Notes: generated from the sequence alone by a model not told the origin. Positions 13,116 through 22,501 are shown, numbered from the stretch's first letter. The stretch: 64,000 nt of DNA from Allacma fusca (GCA_947179485.1 OX359250.1:6717661-6781660); one strand, 5' to 3'. Translations and numbers: made by a program.

Positions 13116-14895
13116 ATGAGAAGCATACCCATCTTTGTGGTCCAGTGCATTTTCCTTTCAGGGGTGCTTTCCTTTCCTCAAGGGAAAGAGTTTCCGCTCA
13201 AACTTCAGCCAGAATTGGATATTCTAGATGTAGAAACTTACTTAAATAATCCTCGGCTTTTGAATCTGCAAATTAAGTGCATTTTGTATGACGGACCTTG
13301 TGATGTCGTCGGCCGATGGGCAAAGCGTGAGTATCCATTTAATAATTTTTTTTCCCATTTTATATTATCAATAATTTCATTCCTATTTTTTGTACACTAA
13401 ATGCACGTTGCAATTTCTCGTCGTCGTTTCGTACGTCTAGACAGTAAACAATCCATGAAGGCCTCTATTTCCCATGAGCCCATTGCTGGCAGTTAGAAAT
13501 CTTATGGAAGTGTGAATCTGTAACACAATTTCTCATATCAGTGCTGGTGTTTTTGTACTAGTTTTATTTTCTTCAGGTGACGTTTCTCAAGTAAGACGTA
13601 TATACTATCTAGTACAAATTTTGTACATTTTGGAAACTTGTGACGCAAGACACAATATCTATTGCGCTTTCAATACCAAGTCCATATCTTGCTTGATTCA
13701 GCACACGTAATGCAATTTTTATCCAAGATAATACATAGATATAACGCGGCCGTTAACATAGGGTCCTGGAATTAAACCAATTGTAAATTAAAACTCAGTT
13801 GGGCTCTATTACAGTAGTATTGTACAATCGATAGAAATGGAAACGTTGCTCTGTAACTTTCCTCATGCCAGTGAACGTGAACAAAGACAGGAAATATATC
13901 TGTGACTTAAGGCTACAAGCATATCGTCGTTGAAGAGGCAAAATGATCTACATGCTATGTATTTTGTACAGCATGTAGATCATTTTGCCTCTTCAACGAC
14001 GATATCCTCATTAATGGTTTATCAACGTGAAAGCATCCTTTTTATCACAATAAGTCAGAGAATAATAATAAACTGTAGAATTACACGGAACATCTAACAC
14101 ATGAATGGTCTTCTAAGAATAAGTCCGGAGTAAATCTTGTTACATTTTGGCACTCAAGTAGCTACACACATACTTGAAGTAAATAGATAAAGCCGAGATA
14201 ATGGCATAAAAACATGCAACAGTGTCATAACAATACGTCAGTAAGTTTGTGTAATTAATACATTGTGGGCCATAAAGTGCTTACCTCACTTATAAAACAG
14301 CGCTACTTAAATCATACTTTCGTTTTATGACACGAATAGAACTATGCAGATGTAAGAAAATGCATACTGAGAGCTCCTAGAGACAATATTATTACGAACT
14401 CCCTGATAATAGCCTCACCAAATAGAGACGAGTTAATATGAAGGACCTTGATTAGCGTTCAGCAGAGCCCATTTAAACCTGTGACCATAAAAATGCCATA
14501 ATGCCAAAGTAAGAAGTGGCACAAGTATCGAAAGTTTGTGTTTGACTAATTTATTCTCATGTGTTACAGCTCGTGTCAAAGCTGGTCTTCTTGGAGAGTG
14601 TTTGCTCTGCACGGAGAAGCAAAAGGGATGGTTGGACACCTGGCTCGAAAAACTCATCAAGAACTTCCCTGATCTGTACAGGGCTGGTGTAGCTAAATTT
14701 ATCCTTAACACCGGGATTCAAGTACCTCAGGACGAAGTTGACAAGTTAAAAACCACTTTTGATAGACTTGACAGAGATGGTCTCTTGTCGGAAACCAACT
14801 CTACTGTGGCAGCTCCTCAATCTTCCATCGTCTCCTCAACGACAACAACAACAACACCAGCATCAACTTTTCCAAATACCACCACCGTTCCTTAA
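13116..14895 (+). CDS. Chemosensory protein (CSP / OS-D family), secreted, two exons
   Basis: Exon 1 is 13116-13326 and exon 2 is 14570-14895, giving 178 residues. The donor is GTGAGT and the acceptor TTACAG. The phase-1 intron falls just after a lysine codon, the conserved CSP intron position. A signal peptide covers about residues 1-19 (hydrophobic IPIFVVQCIFLSGVL). The diagnostic spacing C-x6-C-x18-C-x2-C is exact, with Cys55, 62, 81 and 84. The core LYDGPC, ECLLC and DxYLNNxRLL segments match the family. Known family role: small secreted six-helix proteins that carry hydrophobic ligands, in chemosensation, development and cuticle. The protein is longer than the usual 100-130 residues because of a Ser/Thr/Pro-rich tail from about residue 147 that may be O-glycosylated. 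The start is the first ATG and gives the signal peptide. The intron carries a perfect hairpin element. Confidence 0.95.
13921..14005. mobile_element. Palindromic (foldback) mini-element, 36-bp perfect arms
   Basis: The arms at 13921-13956 and 13970-14005 are perfect inverted repeats around a 13-nt loop. Each arm begins ATATCGTCGTTGAAGAGGCA and continues AAATGATCTACATGCT. The element lies in the CSP intron. The sequence on both sides resembles 18399-18547, which lacks the hairpin and so acts as an empty site. A related pair of arms is at 20881-20939, and a degenerate single arm is near 34887-34910. Being symmetric, it would fold into a long hairpin RNA from either strand. Confidence 0.75.
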
Positions 14896-14962
14896 AGTTC
14901 AAAAGCAAGCAAGATATTCGATCTTGTGAATGTGTCGCATGCATACAAATTCTGTTATCTTT

Positions 14963-14968
14963 AATAAA
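14963..14968 (+). terminator. Poly(A) signal AATAAA of the CSP gene
   Basis: A canonical AATAAA lies 68 nt after the CSP stop codon on the same strand, within an AT-rich 3' region. Cleavage is expected 10-30 nt downstream. Confidence 0.7.
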
Positions 14969-14989
14969 ATGTAATTAGAATAGTACCAT

Positions 14990-16440
14990 TCTGTAGAAAG
15001 CCCTCTACGAAGATTGTACATATCGGTGTGTTTGTAGCTAGATGTGAAGCCCCATGAGTATCACAGTGCCCCTTAACCTATAAGGAAACTAATGTTTACT
15101 TGTATTAGTAATTTTCTATGTACAAGGAAGTAGTAGCATGCTTTTCGAAGTTAAAAGTCATGCACGATTATCCTACTTTTAAAATCCTATTAACTAATAA
15201 TATTTTGATCATTATTCAGCAGTGTGTGATATTTCAGTGAGTGCTCACTATTATACAATATGAATACATTACAAATCACAACCACACAGCACTGACTGAT
15301 CAAACGTACACAATGCATTCCCATTTCTGAACGATATTGTGAAAACTCCACAAATAAAAAATGCATCCCTGCCATTCAGTCTCTTGTATGTAATTAATCA
15401 TATGCATGCTACACAATTTCAAAAAATTGCCTGCAATAATTGCTCAATGAATCTTCACTGTTCTCATTTCCAACTCAAGATTTTTTCAGTTCACTGTGAC
15501 TGTGTGTGAGTGAGAAAAATCTCAAGTGGATATTGAACAAAATACTATATTTACATATGTACATATGGATACAATGAGTAATTATCATTTACGGGTCTTA
15601 GATTCATCAGGATTAGGATCTTGACCTGACTCGGGAAACTAGAAGAATGACATCCTGGATGCTGGATTGCAGTCACAAAAAATAAACCTAACTTGGATTA
15701 TTCTTCCACTATGATCCTTTAAATTCTTCCCGATTTCGTACTGTCAACTGTTCTAGGAAACGACACTCATCCATCTATATTGCAACTTTACATTGATTAG
15801 AACATAATGCTGCCACATGCCATAAGTACTGGTTTTCAAGTCACGTTAGTTTTAGTTTCATTATCAAATACATACACAAGTACGAATATGAAAAAAAAAA
15901 CACTTTTTTACCTGAAATTTGTGCTAAATTTATAAATCGTTCATATACATGTGTAATATGCAGCATCCCGGCAAAACAGCAACGGTTCAAAATTTATCCC
16001 ATGCGTTTCTGATTTGTATTCTTTTTGTTTATGCAAATAAATCATCATATATAGTTCAAGAACAAAGCTTAAAAGGAACACTATTACTTATATATCAGCA
16101 TGCATAATAGAATAGGGTATGACATACGATTAATGCTTACTTTCGAGCCACGTGAAGAACGCCTTGGCTAAGCTAAAATAGATGTTCCAGTTTCAGCAGA
16201 ATGCAGATACACTCTTTTGTTTTGTAAATATACAAATTGCATGTAGGTATAATTATGTGTGGGTTTAACTTTGTTACTTTTCTTGGAACTAAGTCCAGTC
16301 GATGCATGTATTGGACTAAGAATGGGGAACATTACTTCCGTGGGGTTGCAGCTGCCAATCAAATTTCAAAAAAAAAAGAATTGTTTTTATCACAAGAAGA
16401 AGAGGAAGCTTACTTTGAAGATTGATTCTTATTTTTACTC
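14990..16440. other. Gene-free AT-rich stretch after the CSP gene
   Basis: No recognisable coding exon. Two overlapping short frames at 16237-16450 are rich in lysine and glutamate from an A-rich run and match no family I know. A run of ten A residues lies at 15891-15900. Nothing else is supportable. Confidence 0.5.
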
Positions 16441-16452
16441 TTCCTGCTAAAT

Positions 16453-16478
16453 GACAAGCCTCCGTGGCTTGTCTTTTT
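16453..16478 (+). other. Terminator-like hairpin plus T-run
   Basis: An 8-bp perfect stem (GACAAGCC / GGCTTGTC) with a 5-nt loop (TCCGT) is followed at once by TTTTT. In a bacterium this would be called a Rho-independent terminator. In animal nuclear DNA it has no assigned role. It could be chance, a remnant of transferred bacterial DNA, or a structured RNA end. The short frames just upstream gave no bacterial match by eye. Confidence 0.35.
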
Positions 16479-16903
16479 GTATAGGGCTTGGAGGTATATA
16501 TGGGGTGTCTGGGGGGGAGACTGGAGGAGTGTAAGCTATTTAATGATGTTTTTGTTCACGTGGAACCGAAAGGTCAATCATGACTGACTCAAATTGCTTA
16601 TTTCCTCGAAAACATTCAGGATGATTTTGCTGGAAAAAGCGGTACTTGAACATTATGTCACTTGCTTTTTTGGTCACAAAAGGGTTAAATCATTTAGTCA
16701 TCCAGTAATTAGCAATGCATACATCAACACTGCTAATTATAAGTAAAATATGCATTCTTATTTGATTTCCCGAGGGGTCGAAAAGAAGAGGACTAATCAT
16801 AGATGTCATCTAGTACAATTCGAATGCGCATACGCACTGATTTCAAAAGTAGTTTAATCCAATTATTAGCCAGATGTTTTTCATGACGAAGCGATATACT
16901 GGG

Positions 16904-17098
16904 CTGGTTCGATCCGCTGGTGTCGCATGTTTTCCACTCGAGCCCATCGCCCAGGGACAACGCAGAGACATGGTAAACACAGGTTTGGAAAGCCCATGGC
17001 GTAAATAAGCGCAGGCAAATACCAGTTTTTCAAATTTCGAAATTTTGAACAAAAAATCAAAATTTCGAAAACAATGAAAAAACTCTATATGCACTATT
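16904..17098. repeat. Direct repeat, copy A (partner at 18125-18302)
   Basis: Shares long near-identical blocks with 18125-18302, including GGGACAACGCAGAGACATGG, GCGTAAATAAGCGCAG (one difference) and CAAATACCAGTTTTTCA. The unit carries a GGTTCGATCC block at 16906 that resembles a tRNA B box, but no cloverleaf forms. The two copies flank the hAT element, so the duplication is either older than the insertion or part of a dispersed repeat family. Confidence 0.7.
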
Positions 17099-17196
17099 GG
17101 GGTCACAATGGTTCAAGAGTAACGTCTCCTGCCGCATTGTTTTCGAAATATCTAAATTTGGTAAACATTTCCACCAAAATTTCACTGGATTGGGTC

Positions 17197-18124
17197 TAGT
17201 GTTTCTATCGGTAACAAATAGTTGGGCTCGACTCGACTCGAAACAAAAACCCGGTGTAAATTCCACTTTTGCCCTCGAACTCGAACTCGGGACATTCGAG
17301 TCGGGAAATTTTTTTGTACTCGAAACCGAGACCGTTAAGAAATGTTATACTCGAAACCGACTCGAACTCAAACCGAAACCAGATGTAAAATTTACGTAAA
17401 ATAAAAAATTACAGTCTCAAAAAATGAGCATCAAACAAAGCATTTTTTTTGTAAAAGCAAAATAAAGTAGCAATCACTGTGTCGGTTTCATTTTTTTCAA
17501 AATAATTTCAAATTTTCATTATAATTTGGTACAACCTGCCATCCCTCCGTAATGCTCTTCATTGTTGCTTCGATAAACTTGTTATATTCCAACTTTAACC
17601 ACGATATTAAAAGCGGTAACTTCCATCTCCTTGTTTAGCCAAACATTTCAGTGTTAAAATGTCGGAGCCAACGAAAAAGCACGCTCGATAGGAATGCCAG
17701 GAATACCCAAGAATTCACGCGCCATCCTTGCCAAATTAGGGTACTTAGCTTCGTGCGCTAATAAAACTTAGGTATGAGGATGAGGAGTGTTATACGGTCA
17801 TGTACAAATACTTCCTGCGTACAGATACTGTGTTGTTTTCTTTATTGTTTTACACAAAAACTTTTTTTTTAATCAGAGGTGGCAGGAAGGCCAAATTTTA
17901 TTGTTAAGGTAACATGAATCAATAATTCCAAAATAATTTTTTACTTTCGAGTTTTGGTAAGGACCGGTAGATTTTGCAAACTCGACCCGATTTTTTCGGG
18001 TCGAAAACTTGATACCCGAAACCGACTCGAATTCAAACGGTACCAAAAATATTAGGCTCGAACTCGACTCGAACCCGACTCGAACTCGAAACCTCGAGTT
18101 TCCCGAACTCGATCAGAAACACTA
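17197..18124. mobile_element. Non-autonomous hAT-type DNA transposon, 928 bp
   Basis: The ends are TAGTGTTTCT (left) and its inverted form AGAAACACTA (right). Directly outside both ends is the same 8-bp target duplication ATTGGGTC (17189-17196 and 18125-18132). Terminal inverted repeats of this form together with an 8-bp duplication are diagnostic of the hAT superfamily. Both ends carry clusters of CTCGAACTCG / GACTCGAAACC units in either orientation, which look like subterminal transposase-binding repeats. No transposase frame is present, so the element is non-autonomous. The exact target duplication suggests the insertion is not very old. Confidence 0.85.
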
Positions 18125-18302
18125 ATTGGGTCTATCCTTTGGAGTCGCGTGATTCCAAAGCGAGCCCCCCGGCTAGGGACAACGCAGAGACATGGTAAAT
18201 ACATTTTTGGAGAGCCCATGACGTAAATAAGCGCAGACAAATACCAGTTTTTCATATTTCGAAATTTTGAAAATAATGCGAAAATTCTATATGCACTCTT
18301 GT
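18125..18302. repeat. Direct repeat, copy B (partner at 16904-17098)
   Basis: Second copy of the unit described at 16904-17098, starting at the right-hand hAT target duplication. The order of conserved blocks is the same in both copies, and identity by eye is highest from the GGGACAACGC block to the CTATATGCACT block. Confidence 0.7.
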
Positions 18303-18398
18303 TTATACTCGCTTCGCTCTCCATGTGACCGCCCCGCGGTTACAAGATTCAGATTTTTCTAGTTACACGTTAGTATACATATGTTCGTGGTTTTGTTG

Positions 18399-18547
18399 AC
18401 AATCGAAACCATTTAAGTCTTCATGACACTAAACGTGAACAAAGGTAAAAATGTTTCTGTTTAAGGCTTTAAGCAGGTGCCCATTATTGGTTTATCAACG
18501 TGAAATCATCATTTTACCTCGCTGTCAGAGATTAACAATAAGCTGCA
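18399..18547. repeat. Paralogue of the CSP-intron segment without the hairpin
   Basis: Matches 13825-13920 followed by 14006-14092 (shared blocks include AACGTGAACAAAG, TTAAGGCT and GGTTTATCAACGTGAAA) but lacks the 85-bp palindrome. It therefore serves as a local empty site for that insertion. The junction reads AAGCAGGTGCCCATTA where the hairpin copy has AAGC, the element, then CCTCATTA. Confidence 0.65.
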
Positions 18548-18549
18548 GA

Positions 18550-19398
18550 GTAGAGATTGAGTTAATAAAATTCATTAATAAAAGTAAGGAGTCCACACAT
18601 AGCTATTAAATGGATATTAATAATAAATTATTATTATTGTTCTTTCTAGAACAGAATAGATTGCAATAAAACTAATCCAATTAAAATCATAAAATTAACG
18701 TTCATTATTTACCAAAACCAGAAAGCTGGCAAATTGTTTAATAAATCAGAAGTATTTTACAGACACACTTTACGGCCAGTATTTTGGAGTAGCCAAGCAG
18801 CATTCAGCGGTAGTTGAGCCTTACATCGGTCAAGGTTAGACTTAATCTTAAATTAACATAACTATTTGTACAGAAAAACTGGGCTCTGATCAATGCTTCA
18901 CAAATGAAAATACCACGGCGTTTTAGTTTTTACCTCTTTATGATTTTTATGATATTGTGAGTAATTTTATCATAGGGCATAGATTTTCGGCATATTTACC
19001 CAGTATTTTGAATGTGTAGTTTAAGCTAGGTATTTTTGACATCACAAATCACGCAATAGGAAATTGGGACTTAAAATATAAAACATTAAATTTAGAAACA
19101 ATGGGTCGAACAAACATAGGCGGTTTTTGAAAATTCAATTGTATTCTATGCTTAATATTTAACGTCAGGTTTTAAACTGTGTGACACATGGATCATTTGC
19201 GGCTGCTGTTACAAGTTGCAAGTTGCAGCAATTTTTGCTTCTGATAAAATATGAGTTGAAATAATCACCTAGCCCCCTTTGGTTTAGTTTTGCTTCATAA
19301 ATTAAGTATCTACGGGTATACGTACACACACAGAAATGAAGGCATACGTTGATCAGAAATCTACATGACAACGTTTATACAAATTCCCAGTATTTTTA
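18550..19398. other. Gene-free AT-rich stretch
   Basis: Nothing recognisable beyond short AT runs. The only open frame above 60 codons (19165-19371, minus) shows no family features. Confidence 0.5.
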
Positions 19399-20560
19399 CA
19401 GGGTGTCTTAAACATTTTTCTCCTCCTACCGTAGTCCATAGAAGGGGCAACGGTAAGAATATATTCCAATCCCCCATTTTGTATCAAATTTTCTTCCAGA
19501 TTTTTCAAAACTTGTTCTCCCCCCCCTCACCTTAGCTCAAAAACTCAAGTATTCAAAGCAAAAACTTAATTTGACGTTTGTCGTAGCAAATTTAAAGAGC
19601 TTTCAAATGAGTACAACCAGAGAGCACGATTTGTTAAGATACAGGCCGCAAAATGGTAAACCAGTTTCATAAATCTGAAAAGAAATTATTTTATTATATT
19701 ATAATTACATTATTATTTATTATATTTATTAGGTTTACATTAATTCGGGATTACCCAATGTAAGCACTTCCAGTAATCTGTAATCCTAATCCTCGCTTCA
19801 ATTTAAAAAATATATAATCCGTAATCCATAGTCAAAATTGTATGATTCGCAATACATAATCCTGAATCCCGGATCAAAGTAACGACTCACTAATCCGTAA
19901 ACGCGAAAGAATCATTGTGTAATTCTGATGATTCCTAATCATGTTTAGCACAAAAATTTATACAAATTAATTTTCGGGGTTGTATTTGATGAGTATGAAA
20001 CAAGTATGTATGTATGTAATACCGGTAATTGTAATCCCGGATTACTAAGAATGTATCAGTTACGCCCCTATCCAATCCATAAAATAATTTAATGAAAGTA
20101 ATCTTTAATCACTATTCACTCAGATGTTTTGAAAATGTTGTATGTAATGCTAATCCCACAGTCAAAGAAAAAAACGTAGTCCTTATTCCGGGATAATCCT
20201 TCAAAGTATATAGAATAATTGTAATCCGTAATCTGTAATCCCTAAACTTTGCAAAGTAATGTGACCAGCACTGGGTAAAAGTCAATGACATGACCTCACT
20301 GATTTGATCGGAAATAGTAGCCTTCTCCCGTCTCTTCTCATAGAGCTCTACCAACGAAAATGAGTGTTTCTGTGTTTATGATATAATCGTTATTTTGTTT
20401 GTTTTGGAAAAAAATGTGTGCGGTGGAAAGTTGGAAAAGATTGAGCAGTTCCTACGTAACTTCTTACTGGTTATTCAAGCTGATCAAATTTTCGAGTGAA
20501 TAAAGCTCGTTTTAAAAGATGAATAAATGTCGCCATCTCGAAGAAACTACCAAGCATGTG
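19399..20560. repeat. Dispersed repeat family, copy 1, interrupted by another element
   Basis: The left end reads CAGGGTGTC. The body has a pyrimidine-rich block, then CCCATTTTGTA, AAATTTTCTTCCAGATTT, GCAAAATGGTAAA and, near the right end, ATGACCTCACTGA followed by AGTAGCCTTCTCCC. The same ordered blocks recur at 25358-26010 and, more diverged, at 26420-27345. In this copy a TAATCC-rich segment (about 19735-20273) separates the left and right halves, so it is a nested insertion. No coding capacity is seen. Confidence 0.65.
19735..20273. mobile_element. TAATCC-rich nested element, hAT-like right end
   Basis: Contains many TAATCC / GTAATCC units in the same orientation across about 540 bp, a pattern typical of subterminal binding sites in non-autonomous DNA transposons. 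The right boundary fits an inverted CAGTGCTGGTCACATTAC end at 20273. The left end is unclear, and no target duplication was confirmed. It interrupts dispersed-repeat copy 1. Confidence 0.45.
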
Positions 20561-20880
20561 AAAAAGAATCCTCCACCTAAAATAAATTAAATCCCACCTG
20601 GACACCTTGGATCAACTATGAGACCGATGTTTCAGCTGAAATACGTGAGTGGTAAGTTGTCAGCATAACACGACCGAATTGTAGGGTAACAGTGAAATGA
20701 TCTTTATTTTAACCGTTTATGTTCTCTTTGTCATCTGATAGCCCTTAAGTAAAAGGAATATTTTCACGTCATTACAGTTCTCATGCTTCCCCATTGGTGT
20801 TTTACATGGTATCATAGCGAGAGCAATTAGCAAAAGGTAAAAGATTTAACAGTAGAATTATAACGAAGCAGTTTAACATA

Positions 20881-20970
20881 TCGTCGCTGAAGAGGCAAAA
20901 AGCATGCACACATATTCCATTTTGCCTCTTCAGCGACGACATTGTCGGTGAAGAGGCAAAATGAGTGCAC
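20881..20970. mobile_element. Second palindromic mini-element of the TCGTCG...AGAGGCAAAA family
   Basis: The arms at 20881-20900 and 20920-20939 are perfect 20-bp inverted repeats (TCGTCGCTGAAGAGGCAAAA) around a 19-nt loop. A third, direct copy of the arm core (TGTCGGTGAAGAGGCAAAAT) follows at 20943-20962. A further weaker inverted match (GAGTGCACAATTT near 20964 against 21034-21048) suggests a larger folded unit. It belongs to the same family as 13921-14005. Confidence 0.7.
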
Positions 20971-21340
20971 AATTTTGATTTGCTTTAACAAAGCTTTAGG
21001 TTAAGCAATATTGCCATTGCCGGTGCACTGGTAAATTGTGTGCACTCTATTAAATATGTAGCTGTCTTCATTCCTTATGTGGCAATTTCTGCACAAATAT
21101 CTTCCGGTAAAAATTGAAAGAAAATAAAGTAATTATGTATGTATTGTAAGCGTCTCATCTCTCTCATTGACTGGCCGAATATTGCAGTTGTAGTAATTGA
21201 ATTCGTGTATACACAATTACTTTGCAAATAAATACATCTAATTTTATTCGCAAACGGAAGAATGCGTACAAAGAATTTTATTTCAGGTTATGATGGTTGT
21301 AATATGTAACTAAAATATTTGGAAATCCAGCGTCAGACCA

Positions 21341-21346
21341 TTTATT
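21341..21346 (-). terminator. Poly(A) signal of the PRXL2B/SelU gene
   Basis: AATAAA on the minus strand, 23 nt downstream of the SECIS-like stem-loop and about 285 nt after the stop codon. This places the SECIS-like element inside the predicted 3' UTR. Confidence 0.6.
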
Positions 21347-21368
21347 GTCAGCAAATCTCAGTCAAATC

Positions 21369-21414
21369 ATCATTTCCTTTGGAATGTGTAAACATTTTAC
21401 CAATGGAAAATCAC
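21369..21414 (-). promoter_or_regulatory. SECIS element (type II form) in the 3' UTR of the PRXL2B/SelU gene
   Basis: On the minus strand the element starts GTGAT at 21414. Helix 2 follows: TTTCCATTGG (21409-21400) pairs with CCAAAGGAAA (21382-21373), nine Watson-Crick pairs and one A-A mismatch. The 3' side then reads TGAT (21372-21369). UGAU facing UGAU gives the U-U, G-A, A-G, U-U quartet that defines eukaryotic SECIS elements. Twelve nucleotides after the 5' GUGA come two unpaired A residues in a UAA bulge. A 4-bp minihelix (AATG / CATT) then closes a 6-nt loop, the type II form. Known role: recruits SBP2 and the selenocysteine elongation factor so that UGA is read as selenocysteine. The base before UGA is G rather than the commoner A. 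Helix 1 below the quartet is not obvious by eye. Confidence 0.85.
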
Positions 21415-21629
21415 GGGGCTGGGTCGCCACAAAAAATGGAATTATTCAACTGTCTGGTTCCTGACCAGGTAAATGTAAGACTTCTATAGTCTGTTGAATG
21501 TTCTTTAATAAATTATATTAGGTATCTGTATTGTTATACATTACCCAGTATATTTTAAAATACCCATTAATTTGTCTGGAATAAATTATAATTTATGCAA
21601 CTATGTACTACAAGCTTTTGGATCGTAGG

Positions 21630-22501
21630 TTAGGTATCCCCTGAAACGGAAACATTTTCCGGCTGAGTGATGATAGCGGACTTGATGTCGGAAATTGGCG
21701 CATTCTCATCAATATTTAATGCCTGAAGGATTTTTGAATTGTCCAAATGATCTGCCAGTCCTTTCATTTTGTAGGAAAGAATGACACGTTTCCCTCCCTT
21801 CTCAACAATAAGTGTTCCTCCCATTTGCAATCCATTACCTTTCCAATTGTTTTTGATATTGTTTTTCTTTCCCTGTGTATTTTTATTGCACATTTGTATT
21901 TTTGCGGAATAAGAAACCGGCGGATCTTCAAATGAAAAATCTGGAAGCCGGTTTTTCTGACACACAAAACATCTTTACAAAACGTACCTCAGCAGAAACC
22001 CTTTTAACGTCAGCACTGCAACAGACCGCACAACAGATATTGCAAATATTGTACGTCTTGTAACCCAGCGCCTTGTACTGCTCGTGGTTGGTATCCAAGA
22101 AGATATCCCCATCAAAGTATTTCTTTTCGAGAAATTCCTGGTAGCCAATCTCTTCCAGTCCTATCCCAATCAAACGAATGTTATGTGCTCGTAGCAAGGG
22201 TGCAATTTTGCTTAATTGGACAGCCCCTTGCCGGCACAATACTCATCCAAACCTCCGAAAGTAATTGATCACCACAGTTTGGTCCTCCCACAGGGAAGAC
22301 ATTTGTACTTCCTAAAATGTACATAATGGTCAAAGTTGAGCTACCTAAAAATGATTTTTTATTTTTGCGAAAACGTCTGCATTAAAGTAACAATGGACAA
22401 TATTCCTGTATTATTATTTCTACACACACCTCAAGATCAGGGATTTTTGTTACAGTTTTCCCTTCTACAGCTCGTAGTAGTTCTGAATTTTCAGATGCCA
22501 T
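21630..22501 (-). CDS. PRXL2B/SelU-type peroxiredoxin-like selenoprotein, three exons, in-frame UGA
   Basis: Coding exons 22501-22430, 22311-21988 and 21872-21630, all phase 0, giving 212 residues if the TGA at 22245-22243 is read through. The protein aligns along its length with the PRXL2B (FAM213B, prostamide/prostaglandin F synthase) branch of the SelU/PRXL2 family: SLWEDQ, YFRRFG-U-VLCRQ, IRLIGIGLEE, GDIFLDTNHEQYKALGYK, LQMGGTLIVEKGG and LQALNID. The thioredoxin-fold redox motif is U47-x-x-C50, where other members have CxxC. The ATG is the first after an in-frame stop 9 nt upstream. Intron 2 is 115 bp. A Cys-rich patch (CNICCAVCC) lies in exon 2. No frameshift or second stop is present. 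The family reduces substrates using thioredoxin; whether this protein makes prostaglandins is unknown. A pseudogene is the alternative, made unlikely by the SECIS. Confidence 0.9.
22243..22245 (-). other. Predicted selenocysteine codon (UGA)
   Basis: This TGA follows FG and precedes VLC, exactly where the first Cys of CxxC lies in Cys-containing homologues. It is the only in-frame stop between the start and the terminal TAA. With a SECIS downstream, it is best read as selenocysteine, residue 47. Confidence 0.87.

Noticed and set aside
16906-16915. tRNA B-box-like GGTTCGATCC
   Set aside because: No A box at the right distance and no cloverleaf; the block is part of a repeat unit and is altered in the second copy.
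21905-21960. Imperfect hairpin in PRXL2B intron 2 (AAACCGGC / GCCGGTTT)
   Set aside because: Considered as a SECIS, but it is intronic and lacks the UGA/GA quartet.
21630-22501. PRXL2B gene as a pseudogene because of the in-frame TGA
   Set aside because: No other stop or frameshift, intact splice sites, the TGA exactly at the Cys/Sec position, and a SECIS in the 3' UTR.
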